Notes: generated by a model from the letters alone, not told the origin. Shown: positions 53,436-62,171, counted from the stretch's first letter. The stretch: 64,000 bases of DNA from Anaerococcus porci (GCF_009696575.1 NZ_VULQ01000002.1:1-64000); one strand, 5' to 3'. Numbers and translations are program-made.

Positions 53436-54508
53436 ACTAATTCACCACCGTAAGTTTTCTCCACATAATTTTTTATAAATTTACCTATATCATATGTTAT
53501 ATTTACATTTTTATAAGATATATATGACTTATCACTTTCTTTGAAATTAAGCTTTATTCCATATTTATCATAAAAGTATTTCTTATTTGAAGCTTTATTT
53601 CCTGCTATTATGGAAATTTCTCGAGGATTTATATTGATTTTTATGAACTCTTTTAAATTATAGTCTCTTATTAATTTTTCTAAATAAATCCTATTAATGA
53701 AAGATTCTACCAATTGCCTAAAAGCAGCATGAAAAGGACCTGCAACCACGTCCTTACCTTTGTTTATATTATCAGTAGGTTGAAGACCTACCCTAATTAT
53801 ATTAATATTTTTATAGAAATAAATCATATATATTTCAGATGAAACTCTTATAGCATCACCAAGGCTTAAAGCTTCAAATGAACCTTCATTATATAAGATC
53901 TCGAGTTTAGTATCTTTTATTACAAGCGTAGGATAGATTCTAACCATATCAGGTTCCATTTTCACAGACTTTATAGCTGTTTCTATAGATTTTTCATAAG
54001 AATCCTTAAAAAGTCCTGGCATAATTTGATGACCTAGGATAAAACCATATTCTTTTATAAGTTTTGATGCATTAAGAGAATCCAGACTTGTATGCCCTCT
54101 CTCATTTGCTTCTAGAATTTCATCATCCAATGACTGGATACCTAGCTCAATTATATCTACTTGATATTTTTTTAATATATCAAGAATAGAATTATTTATA
54201 TAATCAGGTCGGGTCGATAATCTGATTCTATCAATAATTCCCTTCTTTTTGTAGTCTAGTGCTATTTTAAGATAAGAAATCATAAGAGTTGTGTCTAGCC
54301 CTGTAAAAGATCCGCCAAAAAATGCTATCTCCTTTAAATTATCATTTTTGGGAAAATAAGATAGGTAGCTTTCAATTTGTTTAATTGTATTTTCTGTATT
54401 TATTGAATCCTTATAATTTGTAATCTTAACTTGATTACAGAATGCACAATCATGTGGACATCCTAAAAAAGGTATAAAGATTGGAATAATATATTCTTTT
54501 TTAGACAT
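53432..54508 (-). CDS. Radical SAM protein, Elp3-like
   Basis: A 358-residue protein with the cluster motif CPHDCAFCNQ right behind the start (IIPIFIPFLGCPHDC), EIAFFGGSFTGLD, RLSTRPDYIN, IIELGIQSLDDEIL and HQIMPGLFKDSYEKS. These are hallmarks of the Elp3/MiaB-NifB-like radical SAM group. The acetyltransferase domain of true Elp3 is missing. In Clostridia such genes lie between rnc and smc; a tRNA modification role is possible but unproven. It overlaps rnc by eight bases and the start of smc by four. Confidence 0.88.
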   Translation of the reverse strand: MSKKEYIIPIFIPFLGCPHDCAFCNQVKITNYKDSINTENTIKQIESYLSYFPKNDNLKEIAFFGGSFTGLDTTLMISYLKIALDYKKKGIIDRIRLSTRPDYINNSILDILKKYQVDIIELGIQSLDDEILEANERGHTSLDSLNASKLIKEYGFILGHQIMPGLFKDSYEKSIETAIKSVKMEPDMVRIYPTLVIKDTKLEILYNEGSFEALSLGDAIRVSSEIYMIYFYKNINIIRVGLQPTDNINKGKDVVAGPFHAAFRQLVESFINRIYLEKLIRDYNLKEFIKININPREISIIAGNKASNKKYFYDKYGIKLNFKESDKSYISYKNVNITYDIGKFIKNYVEKTYGGELV

Positions 54509-55217
54509 TTGTTAACTTCTTGTATGCTTTCTTTGCAGCCATTTGCTCAGCTTCTTTTTTATTTTTTCCAAAGCCTTGACTTAGCTTTTTATTTTTCGCA
54601 TAAACTTCCATATAAAAAGTCTTGTCATGCTCTGGTCCTTCTTCCTTTACAAGCTTATATTTCAATATAATTTTTGAAGTCTTATTAAAATATTCTTGTA
54701 GTTTAGTTTTATAGTCTATAAAAAGAAGGTCATCATTTAAAAGTTTCTTAACAGTTCCTAAATAATTTTTAAGTAAAAAATTTTTAAGATAATCATAACC
54801 TGCATCTAGATAAAGTGCTGCACAAAATGCTTCAAAAGTATCTGCCTTAACAGACTTCTTATTTTTTCCTTGATGATTAATTTCACCTTTTCCAAATAAT
54901 AAGTAATCAGATAAGTTGAATTTTTCACTTGCTTTCGAAAATGACGAAGTACAAACAATTCTCGATCTGATTTTTGTAAGCTTACCTTCAGGGTAATTTT
55001 TATGATTTTTATAAAGCTCTTCGCTTACAATTAAATCAAGAACTGAGTCCCCAAGAAATTCTAGTCTCTCATTAGAAAGCTTATTTTCTTCTTTTGTTTC
55101 ATTTATATATGAAGAATGTGTAAAGGCCACATCTATAAGATTTTTATCCTTAAATGTGTAACCTATACTTTCTTCAAATTTTTTTATTTTTTCAAGTCTT
55201 TCTTTTGATAAATTCAT
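54501..55217 (-). CDS. rnc: Ribonuclease III
   Basis: Cuts double-stranded RNA in rRNA and mRNA processing. The 238-residue protein has the catalytic helix NERLEFLGDSVLDLIVSEEL, a second acidic site DTFEAFCAALYLDAGYD and a C-terminal dsRNA-binding domain ending GFGKNKKEAEQMAAKKAYKK. It overlaps the acpP stop by one base. Confidence 0.97.
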   Translation of the reverse strand: MNLSKERLEKIKKFEESIGYTFKDKNLIDVAFTHSSYINETKEENKLSNERLEFLGDSVLDLIVSEELYKNHKNYPEGKLTKIRSRIVCTSSFSKASEKFNLSDYLLFGKGEINHQGKNKKSVKADTFEAFCAALYLDAGYDYLKNFLLKNYLGTVKKLLNDDLLFIDYKTKLQEYFNKTSKIILKYKLVKEEGPEHDKTFYMEVYAKNKKLSQGFGKNKKEAEQMAAKKAYKKLTNV

Positions 55218-55441
55218 TAATTTTTGCTTTCAATTAAAGATACTACATCTGAGAATTTTTCTATCTCATCTAGTTCATCATCAGAAAATTCAATATCATA
55301 CTTATCTTCTACTGCCATTATAAAATCAAGCATATCTATTGAATCTATGTCATAATCAGATATATTTTTGTCAAAATCAATATCATCCCTGTCAATATCT
55401 AAATTTTCTAATACTAATTCTATTAATTCGTCTCTAATCAT
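55217..55441 (-). CDS. acpP: Acyl carrier protein
   Basis: A 74-residue acidic carrier for fatty-acid synthesis. The phosphopantetheine attachment Ser is in DYDIDSIDMLDF; the usual DSL is DSI here, a mild variation. Four-helix pattern and length are normal. Located between plsX and rnc with a four-base overlap to plsX, the standard arrangement, so it is the main ACP rather than one of a secondary pathway. Confidence 0.95.
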   Translation of the reverse strand: MIRDELIELVLENLDIDRDDIDFDKNISDYDIDSIDMLDFIMAVEDKYDIEFSDDELDEIEKFSDVVSLIESKN

Positions 55442-56412
55442 TTTAATTCTCCTCTTATTTTTTCAATTGTATTTGTATTTATATAGTCTATAAGTCCAAG
55501 AATTGCTGACTTAAAAGCCTTTTTATTAGAATTTCCATGTGCCTTATAGACATATTGATTTATACCCAAAAGTGGTGCTCCACCTATATCATCCGTATTA
55601 TACTTTGATAAATTTTCTTTTAAACTATCCTTTAAAAGTGCTCCACCAATTTTAGTTTTCAATGATTTATATATTGAATTTTTAATTTCCTTACTAAGCA
55701 GGCTAATTATACCTTCTGCAGTTTTTATAGCAATATTACCATCAAATCCATCAGCTATTACTATATTAGTTTTTCCAGTAAAAAGGTCTCTTGCTTCGAT
55801 ATTGCCTTTAAAATTAAGGTCTGTATCTTTTAATAGTGCATAAGTTTCCTTGCTTACTTTATTTCCCTTATGCTCTTCCACTCCCACATTTAATAAAGAA
55901 ACTGTTGGATTGTCTATATGAAGTACATTTTTTGCAAATACACTTCCCATAATTGCAAAGTCTCTTAAAAACTCTGCCTTACAGTCCATATTTGCTCCAG
56001 TATCTAATAAAAGTGTTTTATTTTCAAAAGTTGGTAAACTTGTTGCTATACAAGCTCTTTTTACTCCTTCTATTCTTCCAGAAATAAATAAGCCACTTGC
56101 TAAAAGTCCTCCAGTTGATCCTGCCGAAATAAGACCACTATAATTATCTTCATTTAATTTTTCAAATCCCTTTACTAGGCTTGAGTCTTTCTTTTTTCTT
56201 ATAGCTCTTACTGGATCTTCATTGTTATCTATTCTATCTTTTGCATCTATAATTTCATAGATATCTATTCTTTGTGAAATTATATTTTCAATTTCCTCTT
56301 TATCTCCAACAAAGACTGGTATAAAATCTTTTTCTTTCAAGGCTTCTATAGTACCCTCTATAGGTATTTCGATGCCATCATCAGCTCCATAAGTATCTAC
56401 TATAATTTTCAT
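55438..56412 (-). CDS. plsX: Phosphate acyltransferase PlsX
   Basis: Makes acyl-phosphate from acyl-ACP for membrane phospholipid synthesis. The 324 residues start with MKIIVDTYGADDGIEIPIEG (the usual MGGD is replaced by TYGADD), then SAGSTGGLLASGL, LLLDTGANMDCKAEFL, NVGVEEHKGN, VIADGFDGNIAIKTAEG and DIGGAPLLGI. It is the first gene of the run to rpe and lies just after the rpmF terminator, with GAGGAAAT before its ATG. Confidence 0.95.
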   Translation of the reverse strand: MKIIVDTYGADDGIEIPIEGTIEALKEKDFIPVFVGDKEEIENIISQRIDIYEIIDAKDRIDNNEDPVRAIRKKKDSSLVKGFEKLNEDNYSGLISAGSTGGLLASGLFISGRIEGVKRACIATSLPTFENKTLLLDTGANMDCKAEFLRDFAIMGSVFAKNVLHIDNPTVSLLNVGVEEHKGNKVSKETYALLKDTDLNFKGNIEARDLFTGKTNIVIADGFDGNIAIKTAEGIISLLSKEIKNSIYKSLKTKIGGALLKDSLKENLSKYNTDDIGGAPLLGINQYVYKAHGNSNKKAFKSAILGLIDYINTNTIEKIRGELK

Positions 56413-56440
56413 AATTTCCTCTTTTTTTAAAATTAAAAAA

Positions 56441-56462
56441 AAGATAGTGTTACCACTATCTT
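56441..56462 (-). terminator. Terminator of rpmF
   Basis: On the minus strand AAGATAGTG, a four-base loop and CACTATCTT are followed by a run of T. The stem begins right at the rpmF stop codon. plsX starts 29 bases later, so plsX must have readthrough or its own weak promoter. Confidence 0.85.
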
Positions 56463-56640
56463 AATCTAACTCAAGAACTTCTTTGCCTTTATGATAACCA
56501 CAGCTTGGACAAACTCTATGTGGTAACATTGGTTCATTACAATTTGGACACTCTACAAAAGATGCTTTGTTTAATCTGTAAGCTGAAGCTCTTCTTTTAT
56601 TTTTTCTTGTTTTTGATGTTCTTCTCTTAGGTACTGCCAT
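56461..56640 (-). CDS. rpmF: 50S ribosomal protein L32
   Basis: A 59-residue basic protein: [20 protein letters not shown], then the zinc ribbon [20 protein letters not shown] and a short tail ending LELD. Start ATG at 56640 behind CTAGGAGGTGTTAGA. It lies 70 bp after ackA with its own consensus promoter. A DUF177 (yceD) gene that often precedes rpmF is not present. Confidence 0.96.
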   Translation of the reverse strand: MAVPKRRTSKTRKNKRRASAYRLNKASFVECPNCNEPMLPHRVCPSCGYHKGKEVLELD

Positions 56641-56679
56641 TCTAACACCTCCTAGCTATGAGTTTTAGCAATCTTAAAT

Positions 56680-56708
56680 ATTATATAAGCTAATTTTAAA
56701 ATTGTCAA
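56680..56708 (-). promoter_or_regulatory. Consensus promoter of rpmF
   Basis: Minus strand TTGACA (56708-56703), 17 bases, TATAAT (56685-56680). It begins directly behind the ackA stop codon, about 40 bases before the rpmF start. Confidence 0.88.
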
Positions 56709-56709
56709 G

Positions 56710-57897
56710 TTAAACTAGTCTTTTAGTATCTCTAGCTATCATTAATTCTTCATTAGTTGCAACAACAAATACTTTTACTCTAGAATCATCTGTAGATATT
56801 AGGTGAGCTCCTCCACGAACATTATTCTTTTCAGAGTCAATCTTTATACCAAATTGTTCAAATCCATTCATTATATCTTCTCTCATAGTGATTGAATTTT
56901 CGCCAATTCCTCCAGTAAATACTATAGCTTCAACATTTCCAACTTCTGCCATGTATCCTGCTATATATCTTTTGGCTCTATTTGCAAACATTTTAAGTGC
57001 TATCTCAGCTCTCTTGTTTCCATTATTAGCTGCATCTTCTAAATCTCTAAAGTCTGAAGATACTCCAGAAACTCCCAATACCCCAGATTCTTTGTTTAAT
57101 ACATTATCTATTTTCTTAGTATCATATCCATATTCATCCATTAAAAATGTTACTACAGCTGGATCTAAATCACCACTTCTTGTTCCCATTACAAGACCTT
57201 CAAGAGGTGTAAGTCCCATACTTGTATCATATGACCTACCATCTTTAACTGCACATATACTTGAACCATTTCCTAAATGACATGAAATCATATTAAGTTC
57301 ACTTTGATCTTTTCCTAGAAGTTCAGCTGTTTTTTGAGTTATAAAGTCATGGCTTGTTCCATGGAAACCATATTTTCTAATTGATTGTTCTTCATAGTAT
57401 TTATAATCAATTCCATAAAGGAAATTTTCTTCTGGCATTGATTGGTGGAATGCTGTATCAAATACTGCAACATTTTTAACATTTGGAAGAAGTTTTTCAC
57501 AAGCTTCAAGTCCCATCATATTTGCTGGATTGTGTAATGGTGCGAATTTAGAATATTCTTTAACTGCTTTTTTAACCTCATCATCTATTAGCACAGAGCT
57601 TGTAATTTTTTCACCACCGTGTACGAATCTGTGTCCTACTGCATCAATTTCAGAAAGATTTGATATAACACCATTATCCTCATCTGTTAAAGCATCAAAT
57701 ACATGTTTTACAGCTTGGGTATGGTCTTTCATGTCTTCTTCAATTATAAATTCATCTTCACCTTTTTCTTGCTTAAGTCTTGATCCATCAATTCCTATTC
57801 TTTCTACAAGACCCTTTACAAGAACTTCTTCATTATCCATATCAAATAATTGATACTTAAGTGATGAAGAACCACAGTTAATTACTAATATTTTCAT
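56710..57897 (-). CDS. ackA: Acetate kinase
   Basis: Forms ATP and acetate from acetyl phosphate, the final energy-yielding step of fermentation. The 395-residue enzyme from MKILVINCGSSSLKYQLFDM contains AVGHRFVHGGE, DTAFHQSMPE, RKYGFHGTSHDFI, HLGNGSSICAVKDG, DTSMGLTPLEGLVMGTRSGD and FTGGIGENS. The start at 57897 has GGAGG five bases upstream; the in-frame ATG at 57909 overlaps that site. The pta gene is not adjacent. Confidence 0.97.
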   Translation of the reverse strand: MKILVINCGSSSLKYQLFDMDNEEVLVKGLVERIGIDGSRLKQEKGEDEFIIEEDMKDHTQAVKHVFDALTDEDNGVISNLSEIDAVGHRFVHGGEKITSSVLIDDEVKKAVKEYSKFAPLHNPANMMGLEACEKLLPNVKNVAVFDTAFHQSMPEENFLYGIDYKYYEEQSIRKYGFHGTSHDFITQKTAELLGKDQSELNMISCHLGNGSSICAVKDGRSYDTSMGLTPLEGLVMGTRSGDLDPAVVTFLMDEYGYDTKKIDNVLNKESGVLGVSGVSSDFRDLEDAANNGNKRAEIALKMFANRAKRYIAGYMAEVGNVEAIVFTGGIGENSITMREDIMNGFEQFGIKIDSEKNNVRGGAHLISTDDSRVKVFVVATNEELMIARDTKRLV

Positions 57898-57916
57898 TTC
57901 ATCCTCCATAAATACT

Positions 57917-58804
57917 TTAATATACTTCTTTTGATTTAACTTTTAGAATCTTAGGATTGTAAATATCTTTTATGAAATCATATGACCTGCTTTTATCATA
58001 ATTATAGTCTATATCAAAATCATTTTTTGCAATAATTTGTCCGTTTAAGCTTAAATTGCAATCATTTATCGATTTTATATCACCACTTATAATAAGTAAT
58101 CCATTAATTTCTAAATCCTTTTCTAATATTAAATTTCCATCAATTATAAGTATACCACTTATTTTACAAGCTGTCTTTGATTTATCATTAAAATCATCTA
58201 GACTCTTATTATCATTATTTTCGCTTGATTTAGCTTCTACTATTGAATTTTTTCTATCATTTTTAATTATAAGCTCATTTGTAACTTTTATCTTTGAATC
58301 TAAGTCCCTGTCTAAAACAAGTTTTTCATATTCTTTAAATTCATATTCTTTGAATTTTAAATTTTTAAAAAATTCATCAAATTTGTCATTAAGAATTATC
58401 TTATCTTCATTGTATAGTTGGTACTTATCATATAATTCCAAGAAAACTTTACTTTCCGCTCTTACCTTTTTATATGAAATATCTTTTTCCATTAAAAAAT
58501 TATTATCAGATATTTTCGATATTAATAATTTCTCTTCTTCTCCCATATAATCAATCTTATAAGAAAATTTTTGTCTACTAGCTTTGTTCTCGTTAATTTT
58601 TTCTAAAAACTCAGTAAGCCTCTCATCATTACTTAGAGCTATATTATTTAAAGATTCAAGTTTATAAATTATTTTTTTCTTATTGTAAATATCTTCATTT
58701 AAATCTTGGTTATTCAAACTTTGCCTGTAAATGAAACTTAGACTTATGGATATAATGCTAAGAATTATTAATACATATATACTTATAAATGCCTTATTTT
58801 TCAT
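57917..58804 (-). CDS. Pilus-operon membrane protein, PilX-like, with C-terminal beta-solenoid-like part
   Basis: A 295-residue protein with an N-terminal helix (AFISIYVLIILSIISISLSF), a long charged coiled region (about 35-190) and a C-terminal hydrophobic repeat (GILIIDGNLILEKDLEINGL, LIISGDI, GQIIAKNDFDID) that resembles a short bactofilin-like beta solenoid. The N-terminus lacks the Gly/Ala-Phe-x4-Glu prepilin motif, as in PilX-type accessory proteins. It overlaps the preceding prepilin gene by 11 bases. Role probably structural; not identified further. Confidence 0.6.
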   Translation of the reverse strand: MKNKAFISIYVLIILSIISISLSFIYRQSLNNQDLNEDIYNKKKIIYKLESLNNIALSNDERLTEFLEKINENKASRQKFSYKIDYMGEEEKLLISKISDNNFLMEKDISYKKVRAESKVFLELYDKYQLYNEDKIILNDKFDEFFKNLKFKEYEFKEYEKLVLDRDLDSKIKVTNELIIKNDRKNSIVEAKSSENNDNKSLDDFNDKSKTACKISGILIIDGNLILEKDLEINGLLIISGDIKSINDCNLSLNGQIIAKNDFDIDYNYDKSRSYDFIKDIYNPKILKVKSKEVY

Positions 58805-59270
58805 AAGTTTTTCCTATAAAAGTTTTATAAAAAGAAGTCGATTCTTCTTCTATAAAATCAATACTTATATCAAATCCTTGCCTTTTTTTATCATAAACAA
58901 TATTGGAATTTTTGCAAATACCTATAGGAACAGCTACCTCCCTATTTTTTCTAGAATCAGTATTTCTTATATATGCATAAAGATTATTGCCATTTTGTTC
59001 AAACCTATAAGTGGATAGTGATTCTTCATTTTGAACGTAAAGAATAAAATTTGATTTAGAATTATTTTCTTCTATTTCTTTAGAACTTCTTATAAGATTT
59101 TCTATATAAAGCATGCAATTAGTAGAATTCTTGTAGTCCATTTCTTGATGAAAACTTCTATTGCTTAATTTGAAATTTACAAAGATTAAATTGTTTATCA
59201 ATAAAATCAATATAGAACTTATAAATAAAACCAATATTAGTTCTAATAAAGTAAATCCACGTTTTTTCAT
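58794..59270 (-). CDS. Prepilin-like minor pilin (PilW/ComGF-like)
   Basis: 158 residues with a class III leader MKKRG and the mature start FTLLELILVLFISSILILLI, so cleavage occurs before Phe6 with Glu at mature position 5. The rest is a small beta-rich head (SLSTYRFEQNGNNLYAYIR). Position in the operon after two smaller prepilins matches PilW/ComGF-like minor components that start pilus assembly. It overlaps both neighbours by a few bases. Confidence 0.75.
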   Translation of the reverse strand: MKKRGFTLLELILVLFISSILILLINNLIFVNFKLSNRSFHQEMDYKNSTNCMLYIENLIRSSKEIEENNSKSNFILYVQNEESLSTYRFEQNGNNLYAYIRNTDSRKNREVAVPIGICKNSNIVYDKKRQGFDISIDFIEEESTSFYKTFIGKTYEK

Positions 59271-59581
59271 TTTTCTACCACCAAGTCAAGAACATATTTA
59301 TTTTTATAAACTTTTATATGTTTTAACTTATAATTATATTCACTTATCTCAACATTTATGTCAAAACCATTACAATTTTCTATATATGTGCCTTCATCAT
59401 TTTCCTTATATAATTCTAGTACTTCTTGCATAGCAAAAATTAACCTTGAATCACTTTTTATTTTATCTGAATCATTATATACAGAATATAGGGAAGGTAG
59501 AAGATACATTGCAATTACTGAAATTAAAAATAGACCAATTATTACTTCAACCAAAGTAAAAGCCTTAAGTTTTTTATTCAT
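59267..59581 (-). CDS. Prepilin-like minor pilin (PilV/GspI-like)
   Basis: 104 residues. Leader MNKKLKA, cleavage before FTLVEVIIGLFLISVIAMYL, with mature Glu5. A small C-terminal domain without recognised ligand features. Overlaps the upstream gene by eight bases and the downstream one by four, so all these minor pilins are translated together. Confidence 0.75.
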   Translation of the reverse strand: MNKKLKAFTLVEVIIGLFLISVIAMYLLPSLYSVYNDSDKIKSDSRLIFAMQEVLELYKENDEGTYIENCNGFDINVEISEYNYKLKHIKVYKNKYVLDLVVEK

Positions 59582-59990
59582 TCATTCTTATCCTTCCTGC
59601 TATTGGAGAAATTATATATCCATATCTTCTCTTATCTGAACTAAAATAAATAGTCTGAGCATTAACTACAACACCATTCGACCTAAATTTTAGTTTGTAT
59701 GTCTTATTTGCCCTTAAATACCTAAACTTTACATATTTATCATCATTATTATTAATATCAGTAATATTTTTTATAGTATATGTATCATCAACAGCTTTAA
59801 AGCTATAGATGTGACCACTAGAAAGCGCCTTTTCCCTACAATAATTAAGATCTGCCAATAGGGTTTTAGCTTCATTTTTTTCTTTTATATTTCTATAGAT
59901 ACCACTTCTAATAATAAAAACACTTGATAATACAGAGATTATTGCTAGAACTATAATCAACTCTACAAGGCTAAATCCTCTTTTTTTCAT
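59574..59990 (-). CDS. Prepilin-like minor pilin (GspH/PilU-like)
   Basis: About 138 residues from MKKRGFSLVELIIVLAIISV; the prepilin site is Gly-Phe with Glu at mature position 5. The head domain has KTLLADLNYCREKALSSGH, the typical alpha-helical continuation of GspH-like minor pilins, and a beta-sheet part. The start at 59990 is taken because GAGGTGGGTT precedes it; the frame open to 60044 lies inside the peptidase gene. Confidence 0.75.
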   Translation of the reverse strand: MKKRGFSLVELIIVLAIISVLSSVFIIRSGIYRNIKEKNEAKTLLADLNYCREKALSSGHIYSFKAVDDTYTIKNITDINNNDDKYVKFRYLRANKTYKLKFRSNGVVVNAQTIYFSSDKRRYGYIISPIAGRIRMNE

Positions 59991-59998
59991 AACCCACC

Positions 59999-60700
59999 TC
60001 ATATATTTATAATGTAAAGATAAGACAAAAATATATATGGACAAAAAGCAATCATTATTTTAGTAGACTTTCTTTTAATAGCCATTATTATAGCAAAAAA
60101 AGCTCCTATCCAAATAGAATAAAATAAAAATTCTACAATATTTTCATTCTTTATAAATAAAAATAAACTTAGATAGAAAAAATAGTCACCATCTCCAATA
60201 TTTCTTTTTGAAATAATATATATAAATAAGAAAATAAAGGAGAATATCAATACAATTTTTAGAAATCCTATATTAAAAGATAGGTAAAAAAACCTATAAA
60301 TGAGTCCTAAAAACATTAATATGTAAATATATACCATATCTATATATAAGCTTTTGATATCGATTGCTGATATTACTAAGCAAAGAATCAAACTAAAAAA
60401 AATAATAATGCTCTGAATAGTAATTCCATATCTAAAGACCAGTACTGAAAGAACAGCACCTAACAATTCAAATAAGGGATAAGTTAAGCTTATCTTATAG
60501 TTGCAATTTCTACACTTTCCCCTAAGCATTATAAAAGAAATTAATGGTATAAGATCAATGTTAGAAATCTTATGCTTACAGTTTGGACAATGACTTCTTG
60601 GATATATTATACTTATTTGTCTAATATTCCTATCTACTAATAAATGAGAAAAGGAACCAAATATGGTTCCCAGAAAAAATACAAATATCCAGTATATCAT
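59999..60700 (-). CDS. pilD: Prepilin peptidase / N-methyltransferase (A24A)
   Basis: A 233-residue membrane protease that removes prepilin leaders and methylates the new N-terminus. The cytosolic loop has two zinc-type pairs, CPNCKHKISNIDLIPLISF and GKCRNCNYKIS. The two catalytic aspartates are seen in SAIDIKSLYID and in the NIGDGDYFFY (GxGD) motif. Eight membrane helices are predicted. It overlaps the major pilin gene by four bases and serves all prepilins of this cluster. Confidence 0.9.
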   Translation of the reverse strand: MIYWIFVFFLGTIFGSFSHLLVDRNIRQISIIYPRSHCPNCKHKISNIDLIPLISFIMLRGKCRNCNYKISLTYPLFELLGAVLSVLVFRYGITIQSIIIFFSLILCLVISAIDIKSLYIDMVYIYILMFLGLIYRFFYLSFNIGFLKIVLIFSFIFLFIYIISKRNIGDGDYFFYLSLFLFIKNENIVEFLFYSIWIGAFFAIIMAIKRKSTKIMIAFCPYIFLSYLYIINI

Positions 60701-61062
60701 TTGACTTCATCTGGATCTACAGTAACCGTTTCATTTTTAGGATCTATAGTTACAGTATATGTTACCTTATTATCAAAATTATCATTCTCAAATCTTGGAA
60801 GTTCAGGCCACTTATCTACATAAGCTTTTTCATGTTGTTCCTTTGTCCAAGTAACTTCTTCGCCAACGCCATTCATTTCATTTAGCTTAACCAACCCAGC
60901 TGTCTTAAGCATAGATACATTTGAATTATGAGCAGTTATAGCTGCCTGATCTTTAGACTTTTGATATCTAGGTATAGCAATGGCTGCAAGTATTGCTATG
61001 ATTGCTATCACTATTACAAGCTCAATTAAGGTAAAACCATTTCTCTTTCTTATCTTTTTCAT
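60697..61062 (-). CDS. pilA: Major type IV pilin-like protein
   Basis: A 121-residue prepilin: leader MKKIRKRNG, mature start FTLIELVIVIAIIAILAAIA with Glu5, then IPRYQKSKDQAAITAHNSNV and a compact head ending with repeated acidic-Thr segments (TVTIDPKNETVTVDPDEVK). No cysteine pair, as usual in Gram-positive pilins and GspG-like proteins. It has the best ribosome site of the pil set (AAGGAGGATAG) and is therefore the likely main subunit. Confidence 0.88.
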   Translation of the reverse strand: MKKIRKRNGFTLIELVIVIAIIAILAAIAIPRYQKSKDQAAITAHNSNVSMLKTAGLVKLNEMNGVGEEVTWTKEQHEKAYVDKWPELPRFENDNFDNKVTYTVTIDPKNETVTVDPDEVK

Positions 61063-61073
61063 AACTATCCTCC

Positions 61074-62171
61074 TTAGAAATCTATATTATTTACCGAGTC
61101 AAACATCGGTATTGCTACAGAAAATACAACAAATGCTACAATCGTTGCCATTATAAGTATAAGAACGGGTTCAGCGAGGGCAGAAATTCTTTTTAGCCTA
61201 AAAATATATTCATTGGCATAATAAGAAGATGCCTTTTCCAAAGATCTTGACATATTACCACTATCTTCTCCAATTTTCACCATAGAAATCATAAGATTTG
61301 AAAATATATTTTCTTTACTAATTGCATCTGATAAGGACAAGCCATGCCTTAGGCTGCTTTTGATATTTTCAAACTTAGCTTTAATATATTTATTTTTAAA
61401 AGAATCTTTTATTATATCCATACAATCAATTATAGAAATATCACCTCTTTTTAATATATAAAGCAGAGAAGTGATTTGGTATTCTACATTAAGCATCCTA
61501 AATTTTTTAAATAGAAAAGACTTAAATAAAATACTATCTATTTTTATTCTATATTCTTTCTTACTCATTAAATATATTAAAAATAAACATAATACTATTA
61601 ATATTAATAATATATTTAGTCCATTCTTTGTCATAAACTCAGATATTGACAAAAGAAATCTTGTAGCCAGTGGAAGCTCATTATGACTATTTTCGAATAC
61701 CGATATAAATGTGGGCAAAACTTTTGTAGTCATTATAATAATAACTATAAATGTCACTAACAAAAGTATTACTGGATATATAAAAGCCTGTTTAATCTGA
61801 CTTTTATTTTTGCTGTCTTCGGTTAAATATTTTGATAATTCATCTAATATATAAGAAAGGTTTCCACTTTCATCACCACTTTTTATAAAAGCTATAATTA
61901 AAGGTCCCATGGCTTTTTCTTCAAATTTAAAGGCATCATAAGCCTGGTAACCTTCATTAAGTTTTGCCTTTATATTAGTCAAAGACTTATTAAGCTTCTT
62001 ATCAAGTCCTTGACTAATTATTATTTCTAAACTATCATAAAGCGATATTGATGAATCAAGCAATAAGGCGAGTTGCTTTAAAAATAAAGCTAAGATATTG
62101 GAGTTAATTTTAATATTTCCAATATATTTATTAAAAAATTCCTTGAGCTTTTTTAAGTTAATATTATTCAA
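61074..62171 (-). CDS. pilC: Type IV pilus/type II secretion inner membrane platform protein PilC/GspF
   Basis: A 365-residue platform protein with the two repeated GspF domains (LFLKQLALLLDSSISLYDSL and NVEYQITSLLYILKRGDISI) and three membrane helices, the last AEPVLILIMATIVAFVVFSV. It anchors the assembly ATPase and draws pilins into the fibre. It starts with TTG directly behind the frr stop (TAATTG), so it is translationally coupled to frr. A cytosolic PilB/GspE ATPase gene is not in this window. Confidence 0.9.
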   Translation of the reverse strand: MNNINLKKLKEFFNKYIGNIKINSNILALFLKQLALLLDSSISLYDSLEIIISQGLDKKLNKSLTNIKAKLNEGYQAYDAFKFEEKAMGPLIIAFIKSGDESGNLSYILDELSKYLTEDSKNKSQIKQAFIYPVILLLVTFIVIIIMTTKVLPTFISVFENSHNELPLATRFLLSISEFMTKNGLNILLILIVLCLFLIYLMSKKEYRIKIDSILFKSFLFKKFRMLNVEYQITSLLYILKRGDISIIDCMDIIKDSFKNKYIKAKFENIKSSLRHGLSLSDAISKENIFSNLMISMVKIGEDSGNMSRSLEKASSYYANEYIFRLKRISALAEPVLILIMATIVAFVVFSVAIPMFDSVNNIDF

